A DNA stretch of 64,000 nt from Mesostigma viride (lineage: Eukaryota; Streptophyta; Mesostigmatophyceae; Mesostigmatales; Mesostigmataceae). Location: positions 4,098,030 through 4,162,029 of the forward strand of contig RPFO01000041.1 in NCBI GenBank assembly GCA_009746045.1, read 5' to 3'. A model generated the notes under the pieces. It did not search any database. It was not told the DNA's origin and saw only the letters and a program-made list of their open reading frames with translations. Positions 51,292 through 63,300 of the stretch are shown one piece after another. A program made the translations under genes and the position numbers. Position 1 is the stretch's first letter. Every line of letters begins with the position of its first letter.

Positions 51292-52228
51292 CAGTCATTC
51301 CCGCGTTAAGTTGCGTTTCTTAAGGTTGCGTTCCCGCGTTAAGTTGCGGCGCCGAAGTTTGGGGGGCGACCGCAACTTAAGCATGGAGGCCATCGCAACT
51401 TAACGCGGTAACGACCCAATTTGTAGGTGTCAGGCCATTTTTGGCCGCGCAGGAGGCCATTTTTTGCCAAGTCCGGACCCGCTACTTGATTTTAGGGGGC
51501 AAAATACGCAAGCCCCACTGGCGCGCAAATTTCCCCGCCTGCTGGCTTAGGTGAAAAGCGCGAATGCAACCTTACAAATTCAGTTTTGCAGCCTGCGGGC
51601 TGCGGTACATAAGAATCCACGACCATGCATGGTCATCCGTCTGTAATTGAGACATCTTGCCATAAATTACCACCATAGGCATGCCGAACTTCATTGACCA
51701 TAGTCATGCCGAATGCACCGCAGAAGGGCAAAGACAAGGTTGTTGAGGCCACAGGCAGTCTCGCTGCCTGTCGGTGGCCTCCATGCCAGTGTTATTATTG
51801 TTTACATGCAGGCCATTGACAGCGGTAAATGAAGCTTCCCTCACGACTGTTCCCATGTTTTGTCACAGTCAAACGTGAAGCCGGCTGGCCGGCAATCAAG
51901 TAACCCGCCAAAAAAAGAGCCGAAGTCAGAGGGTTTAACACACATTTGTGTTATAAAACGCAGGCACTGCGTGGCTGCCCACGGCGTGTTTCAGTTTGCA
52001 GCCCGCCTTTCAGTTTGTCCACAATATCTGGCCTGGAAAATGGACTTTGGCCGGCTTTGACGCTGCAGCTGGATCGGGCTTGACGAGAGCTGTCGAATGC
52101 CGTATAGAAGTCCGTCAGAGGAGGAGGTGGTGGGCTGCTAGCCTAATTCTGCCGTTAAGTTGCGTTCCCGCGTTAAGTTGCGGCGCCAAGTTTTGGGGGG
52201 CGATCGCAACTTAACGCGGGAATGACTG
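51292..52228. mobile_element. TA-target DNA transposon 1 (937 bp, non-autonomous)
   Basis: TA at both flanks (51290-51291 and 52229-52230); at least 24-bp perfect inverted ends beginning CAGTCATTCCCGCGTTAAG. Subterminal GCGTTAAGTTGCGGCGCC occurs near both ends. Tc1/mariner or pogo type is inferred from the CAGT start and TA duplication. A short frame inside (MPNAPQKGKDK, about 51710) is not a recognisable transposase. Confidence 0.8.
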
Positions 52229-52434
52229 TACAGGGTCAGCTCACTTCCTAAGTGATTTCGGCACCTCAATTAGTGACAATTTTCGGTTCATTAGTACGGT
52301 TTACCCGAGTAATCTGGTCGGATACTGATTAGTGACAATTCGTACCCGACCAAATCCGATCCGAAAGCACTAACGACGCGAATAATTAGTACATGCAACT
52401 CACTTCATTAGTATGATGGCGAGGTCGTCAGCTC

Positions 52435-52830
52435 GTGGAGCTATGGAGACGGCATTTCCCATTCTTGCTGCGAAAACAATCGTTTCAGAAAGAAATCTGT
52501 GAAAAATCTCGTGCTTATGTGTATAATTGCTACATTTCTCAGTCTTCATCGCTCCACGCTGAGGTTGGAGTCATGCATATAGCGACCGATTGCGATGATC
52601 AAAGAATGAAAAACTGGGCTATCCGGAATCGTGTGAATCGTGTGCCTACAGCTGCCTACGTGACGCGATCACTTCAAAAAGGCGTCGAATGCGGGATACA
52701 TCCATGGGCTCCATCGTACAGCATTTTTGGGGCGGACCGAGGTAGCTGCCGGTGGGAATGCCGTGAGAATACTGCGGAAACGTGCGTAAGTGAAAACTGG
52801 ATACTGCTTGACCTCCGGAGCATCTGGTGA
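52435..52830 (+). CDS. Hypothetical frame in TA transposon 2
   Basis: 131 codons, MELWRRHFPFLLRKQSFQKE to ILLDLRSIW, unlike its repeat-rich surroundings in composition. No family recognised; could be a chance frame. Confidence 0.25.
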   Translation: MELWRRHFPFLLRKQSFQKEICEKSRAYVYNCYISQSSSLHAEVGVMHIATDCDDQRMKNWAIRNRVNRVPTAAYVTRSLQKGVECGIHPWAPSYSIFGADRGSCRWECRENTAETCVSENWILLDLRSIW

Positions 52831-53565
52831 GCCGCAGTTCTGGTTTAGGGTGATAGGGTGGTTGAAAATGGAGGTCTAGTCAGGGTTTGTTATTGTTTGT
52901 TGCGTTTCTTGCTGGAATTTTATTTTCCGGTGCTGTCGGTGGCCGCTGAAGAAATTCTTTGCGGGACCTAGGATGTGTGCTGTCCTTCCGTCTGGCACCG
53001 CTGCCGTGGATTCGACGGCCGCAAACACCTGCATTGATAAATTGCCGCACCTGACTGCGTCAATGTTATGGATGCTCAGGGTATTATGGCGCCTTGAGTG
53101 TCATGTTGTCCATACGTCTTGCATATGGCATTCATCTATGTAACCTTTTGCCTCTTGCTGTTGGTTGCTTTGCTTTTATGCGCTTTATTTCATTTCCTTG
53201 GTGGGATTAGCCTGTGGAAGGCGGCCTCCCTCCTGCATCCTGTGTCGGCAGACATACTGACAGGCAGGATGATGTGCAGGCAGAGGGGCAGGCGAACAGC
53301 CGTTTATATTTGCACACATGCTTGCCGCTGGTACGCTAGTTTGCGTGTATCTTTGCATGGTCATGTTTTGGCAGGCCTGGACAGATATGTTCAAATATGG
53401 TCGCATGCGTGCATGCACGCATGCATGAATGGGTTTACGCATGTTGCCAGCCACATAGGTAGGCACGTGGGAACGCTCGCAAGCTGACGACACTACCAGG
53501 GGTAGGTTCAGGCTGGTCTGGACCTGGAAGACACACCGGAGGCAGGCAGCCTTGGATGGTGTGGT

Positions 53566-53870
53566 GGGGAGGGAGGGAGGGAGGGAGGGAGGGAGGGAGG
53601 GAGGGAGGGAGGGAGGGAGGGAGGGAGGGAGGGAGGGAGGGAGGGAGGGAGGGAGGGAGGGAGGGAGGGAGGGAGGGAGGGAGGGAGGGAGGGAGGGAGG
53701 GAGGAGGGAGGGAGGGAGGGAGGGAGGGAGGGAGGGAGGGAGGGAGGGAGGGAGGGAGGGAGGGAGGGAGGGAGGGAGGGAGGGAGGGAGGGAGGGAGGG
53801 AGGGAGGGAGGGAGGGAGGGAGGGAGGGAGGGAGGGAGGGAGGGAGGGAGGGAGGGAGGGAGGGAGGGCA
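53566..53870. repeat. (GGGA)n microsatellite, ~300 bp
   Basis: Near-perfect with one GAGGAGG interruption at about 53701-53707. Confidence 0.97.
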
Positions 53871-53874
53871 TGAC

Positions 53875-54066
<192 letters not shown>

Positions 54067-54159
54067 TGTTTGCCTGGGTGGGTGGGCACGTGTTCGGGTG
54101 GGTGTGGGTATAATACCTAATACCTAATGCACCAATTTGGTGCATTGTGTGTGGTTGTA

Positions 54160-54321
54160 TGGGTGGGTGGGTGGGTGGGTGGGTGGGTGGGTGGGTGGGT
54201 GGGTGGGTGGGTGGGTGGGTGGGTGGGTGGGTGGGTGGGTGGGTGGGTGGGTGGGTGGGTGGGTGGGTGGGTGGGTGGGTGGGTGGGTGGGTGGTGGGTG
54301 GGTGGGTGGGTGGGTGGGTGG
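54160..54321. repeat. (GGGT)n microsatellite, ~160 bp
   Basis: One 3-nt unit near 54292 breaks the phase. The near-palindrome AATGCACCAATTTGGTGCATT-like lies at about 54126-54147, between this and the preceding array. Confidence 0.97.
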
Positions 54322-54382
54322 ATAAGGTGTGCTATTTATTATCATTAGCCAAACACCATTAATTAATTAATTAATTAATTAG

Positions 54383-54476
54383 GAACATCACTCCGTTGGG
54401 AGTCAATGTAGCACATATCCCTGAGAAGGGGCATATGGCTTTTAATCCATTCTAGGCTACTTCCGGCAAGGGTCGC
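54383..54476 (-). pseudogene. Transposase-like fragment in TA transposon 2
   Basis: Minus frame TLAGSSLEWIKSHMPLLRDM then CYIDSQRSDV, paralogous to 43320-43511. Flanked by (TTAA)n tracts (54361-54382 and about 54625-54652). Confidence 0.5.
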
Positions 54477-54651
54477 TTACAAACACCATTCCTGTTAACA
54501 AAATAAGGTGTGCTATTTATTATCATTAGCCAAACACCATTCCTGCCAAACACCATTAGCCAAACACCATGCCAAACTAAGTCAATTTTGAGGACCTAGG
54601 CATGGATCCCCACTTTGGTACCATTAATTAATTAATTAATTAATTAATTAA

Positions 54652-54875
54652 TTAGACTCGTGCTCCCGTTGGGGAGTCACGGAGCATTAACCCCGATGGA
54701 TCCATGGATGGATGGACGAATTGTCTAGCGCGCTTCCCGCATGTTTGCAAACGCGGGCGCTTCCCCACGGGAGGGGGTTCGTTGTCCTCTATGACCTGGG
54801 CCCACTTGGCCTTGTCCATCATCTTGTTCCAAATCACGGAGAGTCCTAGGCCCCCCATGTCCTCTACTAGCTGTT
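54652..54875 (-). CDS. Probable transposon protein exon in TA transposon 2
   Basis: Minus frame KEQLVEDMGGLGLSVIWNKM, KAKWAQVIEDNEPPPVGKRP and MDPSGLMLRDSPTGARV then stop. Well-mixed composition between low-complexity tracts, on the same strand as the helix-turn-helix exon. Function unknown; likely part of the element's protein. Confidence 0.45.
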
Positions 54876-55302
54876 CTTTGAAGGTACTATTGAAGACACC
54901 TTCAAGCCCGTGGGCCGTGATTCATGTCAAACACCATTCTGAAATCCGTTGGACGCATGACTACCGCCGGTTGATAACTACGTTTCATTAACTAATTGAT
55001 TAACAAGGTAGGTAGATGGTTTTCTCCTTGACAAATTAATTAATACAAGTAATATGGTTTTCTCTTTGATATACAAATAGCCTGCGCTGGTTGTCTCCTT
55101 GATACAAATAGTGGCCATGGTAATGGCACTGTGGCAATGGTAAATTAATTAATAAATGTATAAGCATGCTGCCGTTGGGAAGACATTGAGCACAGTAAGC
55201 ATCGTGGTTTGTATCCCTATCTTACGCCGTTGCACAACGAGAATAAGGGGCAGGGACGCCTTGTGTGGCAATCGATCAGAATGTTACACTTTGATCTCAT
55301 GT

Positions 55303-56310
55303 GGGGGGTGGCTGGCATGCATGCGTGCGTGTGGGGGGGGCTGGCATGCGTGCGTGAGTGCGTGGGGTGGCTGGCATGCGTGCGTGGTTTTTTGGGGTGG
55401 CATGCATGCATGCATGCATGTGGGGGGGGCTTGCATGCATGCGTTGGTTTGTGGGGGGCTGCCATGCGTGAGTGGGTGTGGGGGGGGCTGCCATGCGTGC
55501 GTGGGTGTGTGGGGGGGCTGGCATGCGTGCGTGGGTGTGGGGGGGGCTGGCATCCGTGCGTGGTGTGGGAGGGGCTGGCATGCGTGCGTGTGTGTGTGGG
55601 GGGGGCTGGCATGCGTGCGTGGCCGTGGGGGGGAGCTGCCATGCATGCATGTGGGGCGGGGCGGGCTGCCATGCATGCGTGGGTGTAGGGGGTGGCTGGC
55701 ATGCATGCGTGTGTGTGGGGGGGGGCTGGCATGCGTGCGTGGCCGTGGGGGGGAGCTGCCATGCATGCATGTGGGGCGGGGCGGGCTGCCATGCATGCGT
55801 GGGTGTGGGGGGTGGCTGGCATGCATGCGTGGGTTTGTGGGGGGCTGGCATGCATGCATGGGTGTGGGGGTGGCTGGCATGCGTGCGTGGGTTTGTGGAG
55901 GGGCTGGCATGCCTCCGTGTGGGTGTGTGGAGGGGCTGGCAAGCATGCGGGAGTGAGGGGGGGAGCTGCCATGCATGCGTGCGTTTACTAGGGTGGGCTG
56001 GCATGCGCGTGCGTGGGTTCGTGGGGTGGCTGGCATGCATGCGTGCATGTGGGGGATGGCTGGCATGCATGCGTGCGTGTGGGGGGGGGCTGGCATGCGT
56101 GCGTGAGTGTGTGGGGTGGCTGGCATGCGTGCGTGGTTTTTTGGGGTGGCTGGCATGCATGCATGCATGTGGGGGGGGGCTTGCATGCGTGCGTTGGTTT
56201 GTGGGGGGGCTGCCATGCATGCGTGGGTGTGGGGGGGGCTGCCATGCGTGCGTGGGTGTGGGGGGGGGCTGGCATGCGTGCGTGGGTGTGTGTGGGGGGC
56301 AGGCATAGAC
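55303..56310. repeat. G-rich ~31-bp minisatellite (CTGGCATG..TGGGGGG)
   Basis: About 32 units of CTGGCATG - CGTGCGTGGGTG-like 12-mer - TGGGGGGG. Core tetranucleotides vary between CGTG, CATG, GGTG and AGTG. It shares its frame with the array at 1-4316, where the 12-mer is AATAAATAAATG. Long frames in all phases are artefacts. Confidence 0.95.
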
Positions 56311-56552
56311 ACATTCACATTGGCATGGATAGGCATGAATGCTTTGGTTTAGTAGACCATACGTTAACTGCTGTATGCATGCATCGGGCAAACGAGTGAG
56401 AAACAAATCAGAACGCTGCTAACCAAGTGCTAACCAACTGGCCAGTCTGATATGCTTCGAATGCTTCACATCCTTCGTTTGGACAGAAACACCTAATTTT
56501 GACAGACACAGGTGCAGAACTAAATGGCAACACACATATGTATACACTAGAC

Positions 56553-57083
56553 TTACTGGGCTGTCTTGCCCTCCACCATCCTGGGCACCGCCTTTGCCGT
56601 CTTCTTGCCCGTCTTCATCTGGTGCACCCTGGCGGGATTCTTCAGCCACCCCCTGACGGTGTTGGGGTGAACGTCCTTCTCTGCGCACCACTTCGTCAAA
56701 AATCCGCGCTCCTGCATGCTGTCCTTGACCGCTACAATTAAGTCATCCACCAGTTTCACCTTCTCATCATTAGAGCGAAAGATGTGCTTCGTTCGCTTGC
56801 GCTTCATCGGGGAGGGGAGAGGCTCGTGCGGCGTGAACGCCTCCTTTCCGGCCTGCGCAGCGGCGTTCGCGTCTGCAGTGGCAATGGCAGCTGCAGGCAC
56901 GGCTGGCTCCGGCTCAGCACTGCCGGCAGCTGCCATTGCCGCCTGCAGAATGTCAGCATGCTTACCAGGGGATACCTGTCCCAGGAAACCCTTGACCCCC
57001 TTTACGATATTGGCATATTTTTCCCTCCACCCGACGTCGGACATTATTATGTTGCCGACAGTGCCCAAATTAATTGCAACCAC
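56553..57083 (-). CDS. TA transposon 2: helix-turn-helix N-terminal transposase region
   Basis: Minus-strand 177 codons. EKVKLVDDLIVAVKDSMQER and FLTKWCAEKDVHPNTVRGWL form a psq/CENP-B-type helix-turn-helix (..VHPNTVRGWLKN), preceded by a basic PMKRKRTKHIF and an Ala-rich linker. This fits the DNA-binding head of a pogo-like transposase. The DDE catalytic part is not seen; downstream sequence is replaced by the minisatellite. Confidence 0.6.
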   Translation of the reverse strand: MVAINLGTVGNIIMSDVGWREKYANIVKGVKGFLGQVSPGKHADILQAAMAAAGSAEPEPAVPAAAIATADANAAAQAGKEAFTPHEPLPSPMKRKRTKHIFRSNDEKVKLVDDLIVAVKDSMQERGFLTKWCAEKDVHPNTVRGWLKNPARVHQMKTGKKTAKAVPRMVEGKTAQ

Positions 57084-57513
57084 ACTCTTGATTATTGTTT
57101 ATCAGCCACAAAAAAACGTCTACTCGCTTGCGGTGGCCATCGCTGCACGCAGCACAGAAGGACGCACAATATGTAACAGGCTGGCATCAGTGACGCTGGA
57201 GCTCGCTTCGTTAGTGCCAGAATCGCTTCGTTAGTGCCAGAATCGCTTCTTTAGTGTGAATTCGCTTCATTAGTACAATGAATTCGGCTCGTTAGTCTGA
57301 CATCATTCAATGTGCTAATCATGCGAATGGTTAGTACGTTACTTCCACTAATGAATCGGGTCTGACTGAATTCACTGAAGTCGAAACCCCCCAAATTCGA
57401 CAGATTAGTACGAGTATCCGATCGGACCCGGGATCGCAATCTCGAATCGTTAGTACAATCGAATTACTAATCTACCGAATTAGTGAAATCACTAAGGAAG
57501 TGAGCTGACCCTG

Positions 57514-60050
57514 TATGGGTCAGGAGTTCGATTTTTCAGCGCCCATGGTGCCCGGCCGGGGGTCTCCTGTCCATTGAACAGGGTCTAATGTCCAAAAACC
57601 AAATGTCCTCATTTGAGGACATAGTCCTCGTTTGAGACGGGGGGGGTCAGGGGCGCGGTTTTGGCGCCAAATTTGGTCCTAGGGTCACTTGGTGGGTTTT
57701 GGCGCGAAACTGGGATAGGTACTGAGCGCGCCAAGCCCCTGGGGTCGACAGGGGTCGACCGTACCTGGAAAATATGAGGCGACGAAAAGTACCTACAATA
57801 GCAAGAACATCGCAATGCAATCGAGTGTTTTGTCGAGTGGCGGCTATGGGGTCGTGCCAGTTCCGAGGCTTGCCTGAATGTTATAGGGCATTATTTTGCC
57901 CCGGACGAAGACAGCATTTTAGATCGTCATCTAGTGATTTCGAAGATGCTATTCTTCACGTGCAGGTGCTTTGTATATGTCGAAAATTTTGTTCATGAAC
58001 GGATTTTGGCATTGTTGAAGAAAATCTGAGAGCTACGTAGATCGCATGATAGGTCAGTTCGCAGTTCGGTTTTACAATTTCTTTTTCCGCCCAGGCGCTG
58101 CGGATATCGCGAGTATGGGTTATGGTACGCTTCTGGGCTTATGGGCGACATGGGGAGAAGAGGGACCTGGGCAGTTGCATGCGTCAAAGAGTCTCTATTT
58201 TTTGGTCGTGATGTCGCAGTCGCGCCTGGCGAAAACCAGGGCGAGCGCGAGCCATATTTTTCTTTTGCCGCAAGGCTTGGTGCTTCCCACGCGTCACCGT
58301 CCTTTAATATATATTTCTTGAGCTGGCCCGCGCAGCTGGCGGCCTGGGCGCACGTAAAGAACAAGGATCCGACTGTCATTCTCAACCGCATCGTTCTAAG
58401 TAAGCGTGTTAAGCGGATTGTAACCTATAACTCCCGCAGACGTGATAATTCCGGTTGCTTTCAATGCCCAACTTCGTGGTTTTGATTACGTTTATGCCCG
58501 GGGGATAACGGAAGTTTGCTGGGCGGTACATTCTTTTCCCGTTGCGTCACTGAAAAGGTAAACGGCCTTGCGTTATCAAAACAGCAGCAAGTAGAAGTCG
58601 CTGTGCTTAATTGCGATGTGCTAGTTTGATTCAACACATATACTGCCTTGTTGCTGAGAAGTTTTTCAAGGCTTGCTGGTATGTTGCCCATATGTTTCTA
58701 ATGCTCCAACTCATGTCCAAGTGATCAAGACTGGCTCAGAAACTTGAGCTTGTCATGTTTACATTGTGCTTGTGTTACAACTTGTGCCTCTTTGCAGTAT
58801 ATGTTTCATATATAACGTAAGGGTTCAACATGATGGTTTAGCACCGTGGTGGCAGCCGAGCCTCTACTAACGATCATGGACCTAACCTTGGCAAGTATTT
58901 GCATCATATTTCACTCTTTGGACTGAGCTAGCTTTACACCTGCTGTTTGGCCTGCACCATGGTCCCTGGCTGCCAGTTACATTTTGTGCCCCCCCCCCTG
59001 GCAGGCTGCAGGGTCTAGGACTGCGAGGGTGTCACATAGACATGTTGTGGGCACCCTGGGTGCGTTTTCAGGACCAGCCATGACCTGGCCATGCCTTCTT
59101 TCTTGGCATATTGTTGACTTGAGTGCTATTTGGTCACTCGCGTAGCGACCCCCCTGCATTCATAAATCGTAAACAATTATACAATGAGCATATTTCATGG
59201 ATGTTAAGCATTGCAACTCTTGAACATATCATAAATGAACATGGTTCCATGCCGTACCCATGGATGTGTTGACATGTGTTAGTTATTACAAATGGTATCC
59301 ATGCTAGAAAATGTCCTCATTTGAGGACATTTTCTTGGTGATTAGACACTAAAGCCTCATTGCCCAGCTCACTCCAAATGAAAAAGTGTAAGGTGAAAAT
59401 GGGTAGGCATTGAAATCCATGTATTCCAGCAGCTTAGGTGCGGAGATGGGATGGAAGATGACTGTGGGTCTCGGCAAGAACTAGGATACGACATCTCAGC
59501 CGCGGCGAACTCGACAACTATATTAGTGATCTTAGATCTCAATATCAAGTTCGCATTCTAGAATAGACTGCACGTGGCGGCGCTAATGGGGGGCCTAGTA
59601 AAGAAACCTTCCATGCACCCATATGCTCCAACAAGGTTGAGGAAGAAGTACTTAGCTCCTGTTGTTAGGCAGCTGGTTGGGGGATGATGCAGACGATATT
59701 TGTTTAAACTTTTGTGTAATTATTTTTCTAATGAGATTAGCATAGTACTCCGTGGCATGCCCTTGCGCATGACACGCAAGTACTTACTTACTTACTTACT
59801 TAGGCAGCTTGAGCAGTGGGGGCAGTCTATACAGGTTTTGACTGAGACAGCTGTTTCAATTCAGCATGTTTTTTGTCTCACCTAATGAATCACTGCCTGA
59901 TTGAAATCACTAACTCGATCAGCCTCAGTGCAGACGGAAATGTAAGTGCAGTACAAGGGACAACGACCCCCCCAGCCTGCTGCGAGGAAGAAGCGCATCT
60001 GCTCCCGTGGAAAGCATGCCCGGCTGTGCTAAGGACTTATGCTCACGTAA
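57514..60050. other. No recognisable gene; two matching palindromes
   Basis: TGTCCTCATTTGAGGACA lies at 57604-57621 and 59312-59329 (the second extended to 13-bp arms). Plus-strand frames at 57774-58485 (for example MGYGTLLGLWATWGEEGPGQ) have intron-like borders but no known domain. A short (ACTT)n is at 59784-59802. Confidence 0.45.
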
Positions 60051-60052
60051 CG

Positions 60053-60210
60053 CTGTACGTGATAATTAATTAATTAATCAATTAATCCCATCATGTGGTT
60101 AATCAATTAATGGGATTAATCGATTGATCAATTGATGGGATTAATCGATTACTCAAATTATTTATCGCGTGTCTATTATGTAATGAATTAAATAATTATC
60201 ACGTACGTGT
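60053..60210. repeat. AT-rich imperfect inverted repeat
   Basis: ACGTGATAATTAATTAATT at the left and its near-complement AATTAAATAATTATCACGT at the right enclose ATTAATCGATTGATCAATTG-type sequence, itself palindromic. Confidence 0.65.
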
Positions 60211-60290
60211 AAATTAATTGACTAGATCAGTTCACGACTGCATCATACGTGGGTGCCCATACAAAGCAGAGGAACCTTCAACCCCTGTTG

Positions 60291-60332
60291 TAAGTAAGTA
60301 AGCAAGCAAGCAAGTCAGTCAGTAAGTAAGCA

Positions 60333-60368
<36 letters not shown>

Positions 60369-63300
60369 AGTCAGTCAGTCAGTCAGTCAGTCAGTCAGTC
60401 AGTCAGTCAGTCAGTCAGTCAGTCAGTCAGTCAGTCAGTCAGTCAGTCAGTCAGTCAGTCAGTCAGTCAGTCAGTCAGTCAGTCAGTCAGTCAGTCAGTC
60501 AGTCAGTCAGTCAGTCAGTCAGTCAGTCAGTCAGTCAGTCAGTCAGTCAGTCAGTCAGTCAGTCAGTCAGTCAGTCAGTCAGTCAGTCAGTCAGTCAGTC
60601 AGTCAGTCAGTCAGTCAGTCAGTCAGTCAGTCAGTCAGTCAGTCAGTCAGTCAGTCAGTCAGTCAGTCAGTCAGTCAGTCAGTCAGTCAGTCAGTCAGTC
60701 AGTCAGTCAGTCAGTCAGTCAGTCAGTCAGTCAGTCAGTCAGTCAGTCAGTCAGTCAGTCAGTCAGTCAGTCAGTCAGTCAGTCAGTCAGTCAGTCAGTC
60801 AGTCAGTCAGTCAGTCAGTCAGTCAGTCAGTCAGTCAGTCAGTCAGTCAGTCAGTCAGTCAGTCAGTCAGTCAGTCAGTCAGTCAGTCAGTCAGTCAGTC
60901 AGTCAGTCAGTCAGTCAGTCAGTCAGTCAGTCAGTCAGTCAGTCAGTCAGTCAGTCAGTCAGTCAGTCAGTCAGTCAGTCAGTCAGTCAGTCAGTCAGTC
61001 AGTCAGTCAGTCAGTCAGTCAGTCAGTCAGTCAGTCAGTCAGTCAGTCAGTCAGTCAGTCAGTCAGTCAGTCAGTCAGTCAGTCAGTCAGTCAGTCAGTC
61101 AGTCAGTCAGTCAGTCAGTCAGTCAGTCAGTCAGTCAGTCAGTCAGTCAGTCAGTCAGTCAGTCAGTCAGTCAGTCAGTCAGTCAGTCAGTCAGTCAGTC
61201 AGTCAGTCAGTCAGTCAGTCAGTCAGTCAGTCAGTCAGTCAGTCAGTCAGTCAGTCAGTCAGTCAGTCAGTCAGTCAGTCAGTCAGTCAGTCAGTCAGTC
61301 AGTCAGTCAGTCAGTCAGTCAGTCAGTCAGTCAGTCAGTCAGTCAGTCAGTCAGTCAGTCAGTCAGTCAGTCAGTCAGTCAGTCAGTCAGTCAGTCAGTC
61401 AGTCAGTCAGTCAGTCAGTCAGTCAGTCAGTCAGTCAGTCAGTCAGTCAGTCAGTCAGTCAGTCAGTCAGTCAGTCAGTCAGTCAGTCAGTCAGTCAGTC
61501 AGTCAGTCAGTCAGTCAGTCAGTCAGTCAGTCAGTCAGTCAGTCAGTCAGTCAGTCAGTCAGTCAGTCAGTCAGTCAGTCAGTCAGTCAGTCAGTCAGTC
61601 AGTCAGTCAGTCAGTCAGTCAGTCAGTCAGTCAGTCAGTCAGTCAGTCAGTCAGTCAGTCAGTCAGTCAGTCAGTCAGTCAGTCAGTCAGTCAGTCAGTC
61701 AGTCAGTCAGTCAGTCAGTCAGTCAGTCAGTCAGTCAGTCAGTCAGTCAGTCAGTCAGTCAGTCAGTCAGTCAGTCAGTCAGTCAGTCAGTCAGTCAGTC
61801 AGTCAGTCAGTCAGTCAGTCAGTCAGTCAGTCAGTCAGTCAGTCAGTCAGTCAGTCAGTCAGTCAGTCAGTCAGTCAGTCAGTCAGTCAGTCAGTCAGTC
61901 AGTCAGTCAGTCAGTCAGTCAGTCAGTCAGTCAGTCAGTCAGTCAGTCAGTCAGTCAGTCAGTCAGTCAGTCAGTCAGTCAGTCAGTCAGTCAGTCAGTC
62001 AGTCAGTCAGTCAGTCAGTCAGTCAGTCAGTCAGTCAGTCAGTCAGTCAGTCAGTCAGTCAGTCAGTCAGTCAGTCAGTCAGTCAGTCAGTCAGTCAGTC
62101 AGTCAGTCAGTCAGTCAGTCAGTCAGTCAGTCAGTCAGTCAGTCAGTCAGTCAGTCAGTCAGTCAGTCAGTCAGTCAGTCAGTCAGTCAGTCAGTCAGTC
62201 AGTCAGTCAGTCAGTCAGTCAGTCAGTCAGTCAGTCAGTCAGTCAGTCAGTCAGTCAGTCAGTCAGTCAGTCAGTCAGTCAGTCAGTCAGTCAGTCAGTC
62301 AGTCAGTCAGTCAGTCAGTCAGTCAGTCAGTCAGTCAGTCAGTCAGTCAGTCAGTCAGTCAGTCAGTCAGTCAGTCAGTCAGTCAGTCAGTCAGTCAGTC
62401 AGTCAGTCAGTCAGTCAGTCAGTCAGTCAGTCAGTCAGTCAGTCAGTCAGTCAGTCAGTCAGTCAGTCAGTCAGTCAGTCAGTCAGTCAGTCAGTCAGTC
62501 AGTCAGTCAGTCAGTCAGTCAGTCAGTCAGTCAGTCAGTCAGTCAGTCAGTCAGTCAGTCAGTCAGTCAGTCAGTCAGTCAGTCAGTCAGTCAGTCAGTC
62601 AGTCAGTCAGTCAGTCAGTCAGTCAGTCAGTCAGTCAGTCAGTCAGTCAGTCAGTCAGTCAGTCAGTCAGTCAGTCAGTCAGTCAGTCAGTCAGTCAGTC
62701 AGTCAGTCAGTCAGTCAGTCAGTCAGTCAGTCAGTCAGTCAGTCAGTCAGTCAGTCAGTCAGTCAGTCAGTCAGTCAGTCAGTCAGTCAGTCAGTCAGTC
62801 AGTCAGTCAGTCAGTCAGTCAGTCAGTCAGTCAGTCAGTCAGTCAGTCAGTCAGTCAGTCAGTCAGTCAGTCAGTCAGTCAGTCAGTCAGTCAGTCAGTC
62901 AGTCAGTCAGTCAGTCAGTCAGTCAGTCAGTCAGTCAGTCAGTCAGTCAGTCAGTCAGTCAGTCAGTCAGTCAGTCAGTCAGTCAGTCAGTCAGTCAGTC
63001 AGTCAGTCAGTCAGTCAGTCAGTCAGTCAGTCAGTCAGTCAGTCAGTCAGTCAGTCAGTCAGTCAGTCAGTCAGTCAGTCAGTCAGTCAGTCAGTCAGTC
63101 AGTCAGTCAGTCAGTCAGTCAGTCAGTCAGTCAGTCAGTCAGTCAGTCAGTCAGTCAGTCAGTCAGTCAGTCAGTCAGTCAGTCAGTCAGTCAGTCAGTC
63201 AGTCAGTCAGTCAGTCAGTCAGTCAGTCAGTCAGTCAGTCAGTCAGTCAGTCAGTCAGTCAGTCAGTCAGTCAGTCAGTCAGTCAGTCAGTCAGTCAGTC

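Noticed and set aside
55156-56406. Frames up to 369 codons rich in His/Ala/Cys on both strands
   Set aside because: They come from the minisatellite; both strands are open because the unit lacks stop codons.
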